From an uncultured Succinivibrio sp. (GTDB lineage Bacteria > Pseudomonadota > Gammaproteobacteria > Enterobacterales > Succinivibrionaceae): DNA of 64,000 nt. The notes under the pieces were generated by a model that ran no database searches, was not told the DNA's origin, and worked only from the letters and a program-made list of their open reading frames with translations. The stretch spans positions 124,001 through 188,000 of the forward strand of contig CAKQDA010000002.1 in NCBI GenBank assembly GCA_934218695.1, written 5' to 3'. The translations under genes were made by a program, and so were the position numbers. Below, one piece after another: positions 54,691 to 62,795 of the stretch. Every line of letters starts with the position of its first letter. Within the stretch, counting starts at the first letter, position 1.

Positions 54691-55080
54691 TTATGAATTT
54701 GATATTAGCAGGATTAAAAGTGATATTGCAGCTATTGTTAATAGCAGAATTGATTTTCTTATGAATGCAAGAAACTGCATTTTCTGTACAAGTACATTTA
54801 TGTATCTCTGACGGGCCAGATATGCATTCTGACCGTTTTCATACTGCTCGTAATTGATGCTTAATGGTACATGATCCTTTTTTGCTTTCTCAAGAATACT
54901 TCTTAATCGTAGCGTCACAGTATTTGAGTTTTCTTTATTCAGGTCTAATGACAGGATATAGTTCATAAGATATTCTTCAGGTTCAAGATCGTTTAGTAAA
55001 GAACTGATTTCGCGACTTTCAAAGTCTGAAATTACAAAACTACGTATCCGATATTTTATATAGTTAAAATCAATTTTCAT
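54691..55080 (-). CDS. small tail-anchored protein of unknown function
   Basis: A 129-aa protein not recognised. The first ~100 residues are soluble and charged (YRIRSFVISDFESREISSLL, NTVTLRLRSILEKAKKD, then a Tyr/Gln/Asn-rich YEQYENGQNAYLARQRYINV). One hydrophobic segment at the end (ILLLTIAAISLLILLI) suggests a C-terminal membrane anchor with the body in the cytoplasm. It lies between 6S RNA and the por operon, in the same direction as both, with the por terminator just upstream of it. Coding is likely from composition and the GAAG-rich site before the ATG. Confidence 0.5.
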   Translation of the reverse strand: MKIDFNYIKYRIRSFVISDFESREISSLLNDLEPEEYLMNYILSLDLNKENSNTVTLRLRSILEKAKKDHVPLSINYEQYENGQNAYLARQRYINVLVQKMQFLAFIRKSILLLTIAAISLLILLISNS

Positions 55081-55130
55081 TCTTACTTCTTTTTAGGAAA
55101 AATAAATTTCACCTTTTATTTTTACTCTAA

Positions 55131-55166
55131 CAAAAATGCGGCTTATTTCATAGAAATAAACCGCAT
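55131..55166 (-). terminator. Rho-independent terminator of the por operon
   Basis: On the minus strand ATGCGGTTTATTTC pairs with GAAATAAGCCGCAT (55166-55136, one mismatch), followed by TTTTTGTT. Confidence 0.85.
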
Positions 55167-55185
55167 ATGATTAGATTACAGAATA

Positions 55186-56814
55186 TTAGATCTGCTCAGG
55201 GACCATTTTTATGTGTCCGCAAGGACATTCCTGAGCGCAGACACCACAGCCTTTGCAGTAGTCGTAGTTAAATTCGTAGCCTTTACCAGCACCTAATTTA
55301 ACCACAGCACTGTCAGGGCATACGCCATAACAGTTATCACATTCCATGCAGTTACCGCATGACAGACAGCGACGGGCCTCAAAAATTGCATTTTCTTCGG
55401 TCAGACCAAACTGAACCTCATCAAATGAATTTGAACGACGAGCTGCCTCAAGTTCCTGACGTACAGTCTTTGGTGCATCAGTATAGTACCAAGGGTGCAT
55501 ATCTTCAAACTTAGCAACTTCATGTTTCTCAGGCTTCTTGTATGTCTGACCGTTCAGGTATGCGTTAACACCACGGGCAGCGTTCTTTCCCATTCCTATG
55601 GCATGAGTAACAGTTCTGTCCTTGGTTGCCACATCACCTGCTGCAAAGATACCTTCAATTGAAGTCATCTTTGTTTCTTCGTCAATGATTACGTTGTCCT
55701 TATCCATCTTCAGATCTGATAATTTGGTTAATACAGACTTATCAACATTCTGACCGATAGCTAAAACAACGGCATCAGCTGGCATTTCTTCATACTGACC
55801 TGTAGGCTGAGGCTTGCCGTTCTCGTCTAATTCCATCTTCTCAATCTTCAGAGTATCCTTTGAAGCTGATGCGATGGTTGACAGCCACTTAACCTGAATA
55901 CCTTCAGCTATAGCAGCATCCATTTCTTCTGCATTTGCAGGCATTTTATCGCGGTTACGACGGTAAACGATGATTGGATCAGCACCGATTCTTCGTAATG
56001 AACGGGCAACGTCAACAGCTGTGTTACCACCTCCGTAAACAGCAACCTTACGGGCGATCTGAATATCACCGTTAGTCTCGATCTGTCCTAAAACGTTTAA
56101 TGCATTTAAAACATGGTTGGTGTCACCCTGAGGAATATCAACATTGGTTGAAATTGAAGCTCCGAGACCAAGGATAACAGCATCATATTTGCCGTTCTTT
56201 TTCTCTGCTTCTATATCTTCAACCTTTCTGCCACACTCGATTGTCACACCCATATCAGTGATACGCTTAATTTCTGCGTCAAGCACGTTTCTTGGCAGAC
56301 GGTATACAGGAATACCATAACGCATCATACCGCCAGCTTCCTTACCCATCTCAACTATATGTACAGTGTGACCGAAACGGCGTAAGTGATAAGCAGCTGA
56401 CAGACCTGCAGGACCTGCACCTATGATCAGAACTTTTTTACCAGTCTCTCTAGCAGGGCGTTTGAATGAAAGATTGTGCTCAATGGCATAATCACCTAAA
56501 AAGCGCTCAACTGAGTTGATACCAACACTCTCATCAAGAAAACCGCGGTTGCACTTGCCTTCACAGGTATGGTAGCAAACACGTCCCATACATGCAGGCA
56601 TAGGGTTTTCTTCTGTTAAAATTCTCCATGCGTGCTCATAATCACCTTCAGCAGCATAGAACAGCCACTGCTGGATATTCTCACCTGCAGGGCACTGATT
56701 GTTGCAAGGTGGTAGTTTAAACACATTAACAGGACGCAATGTACGCCATGAACCAGTGTGGTTTTTTAAAGAAGTAGCTGGATCAAGGGTAACAGCAAAA
56801 GCTTTTTGTAACAT
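55186..56814 (-). CDS. GltD-like NAD(P)H oxidoreductase fused to a 2[4Fe-4S] ferredoxin (PorD-type) domain
   Basis: A 542-aa protein, last gene of the por operon. The N-terminal Cys-rich region (LPPCNNQCPAGENIQQWL, CMGRVCYHTCEGKCNRGF) is the Fer4_20 domain of glutamate-synthase small subunits. FAD and NAD(P) Rossmann motifs follow: KVLIIGAGPAGLSAAYHLRR, KVAVYGGGNTAVDVARSLRR and GIFAAGDVATKDRTVTHAIG. The final ~60 residues hold two ferredoxin clusters, CLSCGNCMECDNCYGVCPD and CKGCGVCAQECPCGHIKM, equivalent to PorD. The fusion should pass electrons between pyruvate oxidation and NAD(P)H. Direction of electron flow is not known. Confidence 0.85.
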   Translation of the reverse strand: MLQKAFAVTLDPATSLKNHTGSWRTLRPVNVFKLPPCNNQCPAGENIQQWLFYAAEGDYEHAWRILTEENPMPACMGRVCYHTCEGKCNRGFLDESVGINSVERFLGDYAIEHNLSFKRPARETGKKVLIIGAGPAGLSAAYHLRRFGHTVHIVEMGKEAGGMMRYGIPVYRLPRNVLDAEIKRITDMGVTIECGRKVEDIEAEKKNGKYDAVILGLGASISTNVDIPQGDTNHVLNALNVLGQIETNGDIQIARKVAVYGGGNTAVDVARSLRRIGADPIIVYRRNRDKMPANAEEMDAAIAEGIQVKWLSTIASASKDTLKIEKMELDENGKPQPTGQYEEMPADAVVLAIGQNVDKSVLTKLSDLKMDKDNVIIDEETKMTSIEGIFAAGDVATKDRTVTHAIGMGKNAARGVNAYLNGQTYKKPEKHEVAKFEDMHPWYYTDAPKTVRQELEAARRSNSFDEVQFGLTEENAIFEARRCLSCGNCMECDNCYGVCPDSAVVKLGAGKGYEFNYDYCKGCGVCAQECPCGHIKMVPEQI

Positions 56815-56828
56815 AATTTACTATCTCC

Positions 56829-57890
56829 TTAAACAGCTGAGTTACGCTCGTAGGCCTGAATTGCTACAGGTGTACCGTTTGGCTCTTCATCACCTAACAG
56901 ACCGAAGTTCTTTATATTGGTATCACACAGAGCCTGCAGTCTAGCAACTACATTAGGATCTGCCTTTTTACCAGTCAAGTGTGCATACCTGCGCTGCATC
57001 TTCAGATAGTTGATTACAGGTTGCTTCTGACGGATCTTTCTTACAGAAGTGATCTTACCGTATTCAGCTTCATAAACAGGGTAGAAACCGGTTTCCATAG
57101 CCATACGTGCAACGGTTACAGTTGAATTTGAGGCAAGTCCCCATCCAAGAGGGCATGGAACCAAGATCTGAATGAATCTTGCACCATGGAACTGCATAGC
57201 CTTGGTTACCTTGTATTCAAGATCACGCAAATCAGCTACAGTCGCTGTTGCAACGTAAGGAATACCGTGAGCCATGGCAATCAGTGGTACGTCTTTGCCT
57301 TTACCCCAGTCAGCACCAGGCTTGTCGCCAACAAGCTGTGTAGTTGCTGTACGGGCTGAAGGTGGTGTTGCTGATGATCTCTGAACGCCGGTGTTCATAT
57401 ATGCTTCGTTATCGTAACAGATGTACAGAACATCATCATTACGCTCAAACATACCTGAAAGAGGTCCAAAGCCGATGTCGGTGGTACCACCGTCACCACC
57501 CTGAGCGATGATGCGTGGAACATTGGTGTCACCATTCTTTTTTGCTCTGATGGCTGCAGCTGCTGCCAAACCTGAACCTACTGCAGCTGTATTGCCAAAC
57601 AGAGAGTGAACCCAAGGCAATCTCCATGCTGATTCTGGATATGGAGTTGAGAAAACTTCCAGACAGCCAGTTGCATTAACAACCATAATGTTGCCGTTGG
57701 TTGCCTTCATAGCAGCATCGATAGCATATCTTGTACCTAATGCCTCACCACAACCCTGACAGGCTCTATGACCTGAAATCAAGCCGTTAGGACGGTCAGC
57801 AGATGATTGGATAGTGCGCATTGCAGGATTTAACAGACGGTTACCTACGGTATTAGAACCTGTCTGATAGAATTTTATCTTTTCTAACAT
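56829..57890 (-). CDS. porB: pyruvate:ferredoxin oxidoreductase beta subunit
   Basis: A 353-aa thiamine-diphosphate subunit. The N-terminal HRACQGCGEALGTRYAIDAA carries cluster Cys, and VVNATGCLEVFSTPYP and WVHSLFGNTAAVGSGLAAA follow. The ThDP motif is GGDGGTTDIGFGPLSGM, followed by YDNEAYMNTGVQRSSATPP. The late FIQILVPCPLGWG is typical of PorB. It cleaves pyruvate with CoA to acetyl-CoA and CO2. It sits 12 bp after porA and 14 bp before the fused oxidoreductase gene, in one transcript. Confidence 0.93.
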   Translation of the reverse strand: MLEKIKFYQTGSNTVGNRLLNPAMRTIQSSADRPNGLISGHRACQGCGEALGTRYAIDAAMKATNGNIMVVNATGCLEVFSTPYPESAWRLPWVHSLFGNTAAVGSGLAAAAAIRAKKNGDTNVPRIIAQGGDGGTTDIGFGPLSGMFERNDDVLYICYDNEAYMNTGVQRSSATPPSARTATTQLVGDKPGADWGKGKDVPLIAMAHGIPYVATATVADLRDLEYKVTKAMQFHGARFIQILVPCPLGWGLASNSTVTVARMAMETGFYPVYEAEYGKITSVRKIRQKQPVINYLKMQRRYAHLTGKKADPNVVARLQALCDTNIKNFGLLGDEEPNGTPVAIQAYERNSAV

Positions 57891-57902
57891 TGTTTACTCC
57901 GC

Positions 57903-59147
57903 CTAATCCTTAACTGATTTCTCTAGAGCAGATTGAGTGATAGGACCTTTTGCAAAGGTTACGCCCTCAGTCTTGTCTGTGTAGCTGTTGAGTACGTCAG
58001 CGTTAACATCGAACCAGGTAAATTCTTCTGTAAACTTGCCTGCCAATGCATCCTTAACAATTCCTCTGATGGTAGTACCGAAGATTGGGCGTCCACCAAG
58101 GCCAGCAACTACAGTCTTAACGTCGCAGTTTTTACCTTCCACTGCTCTCTTTACTTCAGGACATACTATGCCGCGAGCGCCGAAAGAGAAGGCTCTTTCA
58201 ATGCAGATAATTTGCTTGGTGTCACCTATTGCATTTGCCATAGCTTCATATGGGAATGGACGGAATGACTTGAGAGAAATGATTCCTACGTTAATACCTT
58301 CAGCCTTTAATCTGTCGATCTCGTCTTTTGCAGTACCAACTGTTGAACCCATGATTACTAACTTGAGATCAGCATTCTCACAGTTATAGCAATCCAGCAG
58401 ACCGCCAGACTTAGAACCGGTTAAATCACGATACTCTTTTGTAACCTTCTCAATAACCTTTAAGGCTTTTGCCATCTTGCGCTGCTGTAAGAATCTTACT
58501 TCAGTGAAAGCTTCAGGACCTACCATAGCACCGATTGAAACAGGTTCTTTTGGAGTAAGGAACTCACGTGGCTGATATTCTGGGAGAAATTTGTCAACAG
58601 TTTCCTGAGATGGAATATCAAGTCTCTCAAAAGCATGAGTCAGAACGAATCCATCCATACATACCATAACAGGAAGACCTACTTCTTCAGCAACCTTAAA
58701 TGCCATGATGTGAGTATCTACGGCATCCTGATTTGATTCACAGAACAACTGCAGCCATCCTGAGTCACGCTGTGATAGAGAGTCTGAATGATCATTCCAA
58801 ATATTGATAGGACCGCCAATAGCACGTGATGCTACAGTCATAACAATTGGAAGACCAAGACCTGAAGCTGAGTAAACACCTTCAGTCATATATAAAAGAC
58901 CCTGAGATGCAGTTGCAGTGTATGTACGTGCACCACCAACCTCTGAGCCGATAGCAACAGAAATAGCTGAGAACTCAGACTCAACGTTAAGGAAGTCACA
59001 GTCCTTTAAAGTGCCGTTTTTTACAAACTTGCCAACATTTTCAACGATGTGGGTTTGTGGAGAAATAGGGTAGGCACAAACAACACCTGGACGACATAGG
59101 GCAACAGCCTTAGCTACACCTAATGATCCTTCGATCTGCTCAAGCAT
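57903..59147 (-). CDS. porA: pyruvate:ferredoxin oxidoreductase alpha subunit
   Basis: A 414-aa protein with VCAYPISPQTHIVENVGKFV, then EFSAISVAIGSEVGGARTYT, ATASQGLLYMTEGVYSASGL and VIMGSTVGTAKDEIDRLKAE. It ends with the domain-II part (IGDTKQIICIERAFSFGARG). In four-subunit POR enzymes it completes the ThDP site and binds pyruvate. Its start overlaps the end of porG by 8 bp, which couples the two. Confidence 0.93.
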   Translation of the reverse strand: MLEQIEGSLGVAKAVALCRPGVVCAYPISPQTHIVENVGKFVKNGTLKDCDFLNVESEFSAISVAIGSEVGGARTYTATASQGLLYMTEGVYSASGLGLPIVMTVASRAIGGPINIWNDHSDSLSQRDSGWLQLFCESNQDAVDTHIMAFKVAEEVGLPVMVCMDGFVLTHAFERLDIPSQETVDKFLPEYQPREFLTPKEPVSIGAMVGPEAFTEVRFLQQRKMAKALKVIEKVTKEYRDLTGSKSGGLLDCYNCENADLKLVIMGSTVGTAKDEIDRLKAEGINVGIISLKSFRPFPYEAMANAIGDTKQIICIERAFSFGARGIVCPEVKRAVEGKNCDVKTVVAGLGGRPIFGTTIRGIVKDALAGKFTEEFTWFDVNADVLNSYTDKTEGVTFAKGPITQSALEKSVKD

Positions 59148-59709
59148 TCTTTGCCTCCTCTAAAATGAAGTTATAAGCCAAAGCTGCAGTCTCAGCATTA
59201 GCATCACCAATCTTGCCTGGGTAACGGGACTGGAAAGCTTTCTGTACGGATTCGAGCTTTAAAATTCCAGTTACGGCAGCTAAAGAAGCCAGCATTGGAG
59301 CTCCAGGAAGAGGCTTTCCTATCTTTTGCATTGCAAAATCTGTTGCAGGAACAGTAAATACATGTCCTTTTGGTAACATCTTTACAATCTCTGGAACGAC
59401 TTTTTCAGGAGCTTCTTTTGAGTTGATAACAACGTAGCCGTTTTTATCAAGACCTGAAAAAACATCAACAGCACCTAGCAGTGTCTTATCCTGAATCAAT
59501 ACTACGTTTGGTTCCTGAATAGGCTCATGAGTGCGGATTTCTTTGTTGTCAATACGAGCGTAGGCAACAACAGGTGCACCTGTACGCTCTGAACCAAAGC
59601 TTGGGAAAGCTTGCGCATAGTGGCCTTCGTAGAAAGCGGCTAAAGTCAGCATCTCTGCAGCGGTCACAACACCTTGGCCTCCACGGCCATGTAATCTAAT
59701 CTGAAGCAT
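59140..59709 (-). CDS. porG: pyruvate:ferredoxin oxidoreductase gamma subunit
   Basis: A 189-aa protein opening LQIRLHGRGGQGVVTAAEML, the POR-gamma signature, with AQAFPSFGSERTGAPVVAYA and NVVLIQDKTLL further on. It binds CoA and the alpha subunit in the complex. First gene of porG-porA-porB-gltD/porD. A GAGGAG site precedes the ATG. Confidence 0.93.
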   Translation of the reverse strand: MLQIRLHGRGGQGVVTAAEMLTLAAFYEGHYAQAFPSFGSERTGAPVVAYARIDNKEIRTHEPIQEPNVVLIQDKTLLGAVDVFSGLDKNGYVVINSKEAPEKVVPEIVKMLPKGHVFTVPATDFAMQKIGKPLPGAPMLASLAAVTGILKLESVQKAFQSRYPGKIGDANAETAALAYNFILEEAKNA

Positions 59710-59763
59710 TAAGGCTCCTCGTTTGCAGTGTGTGTTAAAAAGGTTTTTTAAACCGTTGCAATA

Positions 59764-59791
59764 ATTTTAGTAGGAATTTTCAAAATAACAA
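59764..59791 (-). promoter_or_regulatory. putative por operon promoter
   Basis: Minus strand TTGTTA (59791-59786), 16 bp, TAAAAT (59769-59764), about 55 bp before porG. The surrounding sequence has repeated AAAATTTG and GAAAATT blocks that could bind a regulator. No FNR-type box was seen here. Confidence 0.45.
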
Positions 59792-60217
59792 ATTTTTGAA
59801 AATTTATTAACAAAAATTATGAAAATTTGTCTGATAATAAAAAATTAAGAATTTTGTGTAAAAGATAGAGGATATATAAGGGGTTGTAGCGGTTCTAAAA
59901 TGTCAGAAAATGATAAAAAAATGTAAATTCTTAATAATGGCATGAGAAAAGATGTTAAAAATTTTCAATACAGTATAAAAAGTATATTGACAGCAAAATT
60001 ATAAAAATACCTTTCTAAAATCAGAAATGACTTAAGTAAGTGTCAGGTAACTGACTTTATTTGTTTTAATAAAATTTGAATATATAAAAAAAATATTCTA
60101 TTATTAAATATAGTTTAATAACCTATTTTTATAAATATTTTTGCTCATATAATTCGGTTTTACCTCTCAACAGAATTTGCGATTATCTTTTACAGAATCT
60201 TTAAAAGCTGGTATTTT
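59792..60217. other. por-ROK divergent intergenic region
   Basis: AT-rich, no gene. GTCAG (60042-60046) GTAA CTGAC (60051-60055) is a short perfect dyad about 165 bp before the ROK gene that could be an operator. Nothing else is assignable. Confidence 0.45.
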
Positions 60218-61228
60218 ATGATTGAATCTTCAGTAACCATTACATCAAAGCAAATCAGAGAGCAAAATCTTCAGCTTGTAAGACGTGCTCTTCATAAGGA
60301 ACAGATCTGCACTGCTTCTAAATTAAAGGAAATGACGGGATTGTCTGTTGTAACCTTAAACAAAATTCTGTCCTTCCTTATTGCATCAGGAGAGGTCCTT
60401 GAAGGAGGAAAATCCTCAATTCCCAACGGCAGACCTGCGACCACTTACAGGTTCAATGAAATGAATAAACTCATACTGATCCTTTCTATATATAAGAGAT
60501 CTGGAAATAAATATGTAGGCTATTCAGTTCATAATCTTTTTGGTGAATGTCTTGAAAGACGTGAAGAACTGATTGATGAAAAAGACTCAATTCAGACAAA
60601 TGAATTTAAGATAGGCATGGAGAGATATGTTGAAAGATATCCGAAAATTTCTGTTATCGGTGTATCCATGCCGTCAGATGACGTTGGCGGGCGTGTAGGA
60701 AGTGCTATTCGTCATGACAGTCAGTCAAAGCGTCTGTCAGGTCATCTTGAAAAACATTTTAATATTCCTATATTTTTTGAAACAGATATCAACGCTGCTA
60801 CTCTAGGCTGTTACAAGCGATGCAAAAATCAGGAGTACGTCAGTGGAATTATTCTAGTTCCAGGAAAAATTCCCGGTTGCGGTTTCTGCTACAACGGATC
60901 TGTTCTTCGTGGTAAAGACGGTATGGCAGGTGAGATCAGATATTTTCCAATGTATAACGATGTGGGAGTTCTCCCTTCCGAATCTCTGCAGGCAGATGAT
61001 CTGGCCATAAGAACAATCAGAGCCGTTATGTGTGTGTTAAATCCGGGGTATGTGGCAATATATTCTGAAACACTTAAACCAGACCTTATTGAACGGCTGA
61101 AAAAACAGATATCAACTGCTGCAGAAGAAGCTTTACTGCCTAAAATTGAAATTACGGATAATTTAAGAGAAGACACTGTATCCGGTATGGTAAGTCTGTG
61201 CCTGAAAAAAATGGAACAGATCGGTTAA
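60218..61228 (+). CDS. ROK-family transcriptional regulator
   Basis: A 336-aa protein: N-terminal winged helix (residues ~10-70: QIREQNLQLVRRALHKEQIC, LKEMTGLSVVTLNKILSFLI), a wing GRPATTYRFN, then a ROK sugar-kinase-like domain. The latter has PKISVIGVSMPSDDVGGRVG, IPIFFETDINAATLGCY and GKDGMAGEIRYFPMYND. The expected DxGxT phosphate-1 motif and the CxCGxxGC zinc cluster of NagC/Mlc-type proteins are not seen, so sugar phosphorylation is unlikely and structure may differ. Transcribed divergently from the por operon, which it might regulate; the inducer is unknown. Confidence 0.75.
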   Translation: MIESSVTITSKQIREQNLQLVRRALHKEQICTASKLKEMTGLSVVTLNKILSFLIASGEVLEGGKSSIPNGRPATTYRFNEMNKLILILSIYKRSGNKYVGYSVHNLFGECLERREELIDEKDSIQTNEFKIGMERYVERYPKISVIGVSMPSDDVGGRVGSAIRHDSQSKRLSGHLEKHFNIPIFFETDINAATLGCYKRCKNQEYVSGIILVPGKIPGCGFCYNGSVLRGKDGMAGEIRYFPMYNDVGVLPSESLQADDLAIRTIRAVMCVLNPGYVAIYSETLKPDLIERLKKQISTAAEEALLPKIEITDNLREDTVSGMVSLCLKKMEQIG

Positions 61229-61434
61229 TCGTGAAATCTTACATGAGCAAGTACGTTATTGAAAACAGAAAAATAGAGAAGTAAGCGTCTTGGTATATTA
61301 CATTAAAAACTGAATTTCATAATTATTAAATTTGAGGCAGACAGTTCATTATTCAGGATATTTATACTGATGTTTTATATAACTTATTCTGTTTTAATGA
61401 AAAATTTTTTGCATAATATAGATATTTTCCTTTA
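61229..61434. other. AT-rich gene-free stretch
   Basis: Between the ROK gene and the FNR box nothing coding or clearly structured is seen. Confidence 0.4.
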
Positions 61435-61473
61435 TTGATTTAGATCAAAGCGTAAAATTTATGATAGTATTAT
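61435..61473 (+). promoter_or_regulatory. FNR box and class II-type promoter
   Basis: TTGATTTAGATCAA (61435-61448) is a perfect FNR box (TTGAT-N4-ATCAA). A -10-like TATTAT (61468-61473) puts a start near 61480, with the box centred close to -40, the usual place for activation. The first gene downstream begins at 61701, leaving a leader of about 220 nt. Confidence 0.65.
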
Positions 61474-61700
61474 TTTATCAATTTGAGTGATAAAGTTGTT
61501 TTTGTATTTTATTCATCTGATTAAATTCAGATATGAATGATTATAAAACTGTAAGAGTAAATCCATAGATATATAAAAAATAAAGATTTGTTTGGTTTAA
61601 CAGTCACTTTTGATTGTTTTTCCTGCAGTTCTTATAAAGAATAAGTGGATTTTAATTTGAAAGTTAAGTCTCTCAGATTCATCAAAGTAAGGTAAGTAAC

Positions 61701-62705
61701 ATGGCAAAAATTAAAAATTCAGAGAAAGATACAAAAAAGAAATCTGAATTATCTACTAACGCATCCAACAATAAGTGGAGCAGAAAGCGCCGTATTGAAT
61801 TTATTGATTTCAGGTTGTGTATTGACGGAAAGATCAATAGAGCTGATTTGGTAGAATTTTTTGGAATTTCAATTCCTCAAGCTTCTTTAGATCTATCTTA
61901 CTATAGGGATTTGGTAACCAGCTGTAACCCTCCAAGAGAGAATCTTTACTATGATATGCATCAGAAGGTTTATCTGAGGACAGAGGATTTTAAACCTGTA
62001 TATCCTGATCAGTGTGGCAGTTCAAATTTCTTCAATGATCTGATTCAGTATGCAAAAAATGAGCTTCCTCAGAGTAAGAATTATTTTGGCTTTACACCTG
62101 ATGTTGGTTTAGGTTGTCTGCAGCCTCCTAAAAGAATCATTGATGAGTCAGTATTATCAAATCTGTTAGATGCAATAAGAGGGCATTTAGCTCTTCATAT
62201 TGTTTATAAGTCATTAACTGCAGAAAAGAATGAAGATTTTCTGATCGCCCCTCATTCTTTTGCGTATGATGGATTCAGATGGCACATTCGAGCCTACTGT
62301 TATGATCGTCATGAATTTAGAGATTACGTTTTATCGAGAATAAGGGGTGCAGATCATCCTAAGACCCAGGCTCCTAATGACAGATTCTCAGATCCTATAG
62401 GAAACGGTTTTAGGGAAGTCGGTACAGGTAATAAGGATGATTATGACTGGAATGAGCTTATTACTTTAGAACTTCATGCAAACCCTGAACTGCCTGAATG
62501 CACCAGACGTGCAATTGAACTTGATTACGGACTGCCAAAAGATGGAGTTTTAAAATATCAGGTTAAAAAAGCGTTACTTTTCTATGCTGTAAGATCTTTG
62601 CATCTAACACAGGCATACAGAAAACTTCCTCCAGATGAACGACAGTTGGCTCTGGTAAATCAAAAAGAAATTGATGATATTCTTGATTCAATGAATAAAA
62701 AGTAG
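61701..62705 (+). CDS. WYL-domain regulator of the BrxR/CapW type
   Basis: A 334-aa protein. After a Lys-rich start, a winged helix (residues ~25-75: KWSRKRRIEFIDFRLCIDGK, RADLVEFFGISIPQASLDLS) is followed by YYDMHQKVYLRTEDFKPVYP and the WYL fold. The WYL fold has LALHIVYKSL, IAPHSFAYDGFRWHIRAYCY and FRDYVLSRIRGADH. This order and the HSFxxDGFRWHxRAYC stretch fit BrxR/CapW-like repressors that guard BREX or CBASS anti-phage systems and probably sense a nucleic-acid signal. No defence genes follow; an MFS transporter does. Start: ATG 61701 after AAGGTAAG. Confidence 0.75.
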   Translation: MAKIKNSEKDTKKKSELSTNASNNKWSRKRRIEFIDFRLCIDGKINRADLVEFFGISIPQASLDLSYYRDLVTSCNPPRENLYYDMHQKVYLRTEDFKPVYPDQCGSSNFFNDLIQYAKNELPQSKNYFGFTPDVGLGCLQPPKRIIDESVLSNLLDAIRGHLALHIVYKSLTAEKNEDFLIAPHSFAYDGFRWHIRAYCYDRHEFRDYVLSRIRGADHPKTQAPNDRFSDPIGNGFREVGTGNKDDYDWNELITLELHANPELPECTRRAIELDYGLPKDGVLKYQVKKALLFYAVRSLHLTQAYRKLPPDERQLALVNQKEIDDILDSMNKK

Positions 62706-62710
62706 AATTG

Positions 62711-62736
62711 AGCCTCCTTAACAGGAGGCTTTGTGT
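62711..62736 (+). terminator. Rho-independent terminator after the WYL gene
   Basis: AGCCTCCT (62711-62718) and AGGAGGCT (62723-62730) with a 4-nt loop, then TTGTGTTT. Confidence 0.8.
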
Positions 62737-62795
62737 TTCATATTATTCATAATTATTTTCACTTTGTCTGTTTATTAAGTTAACTAAATGAAACA

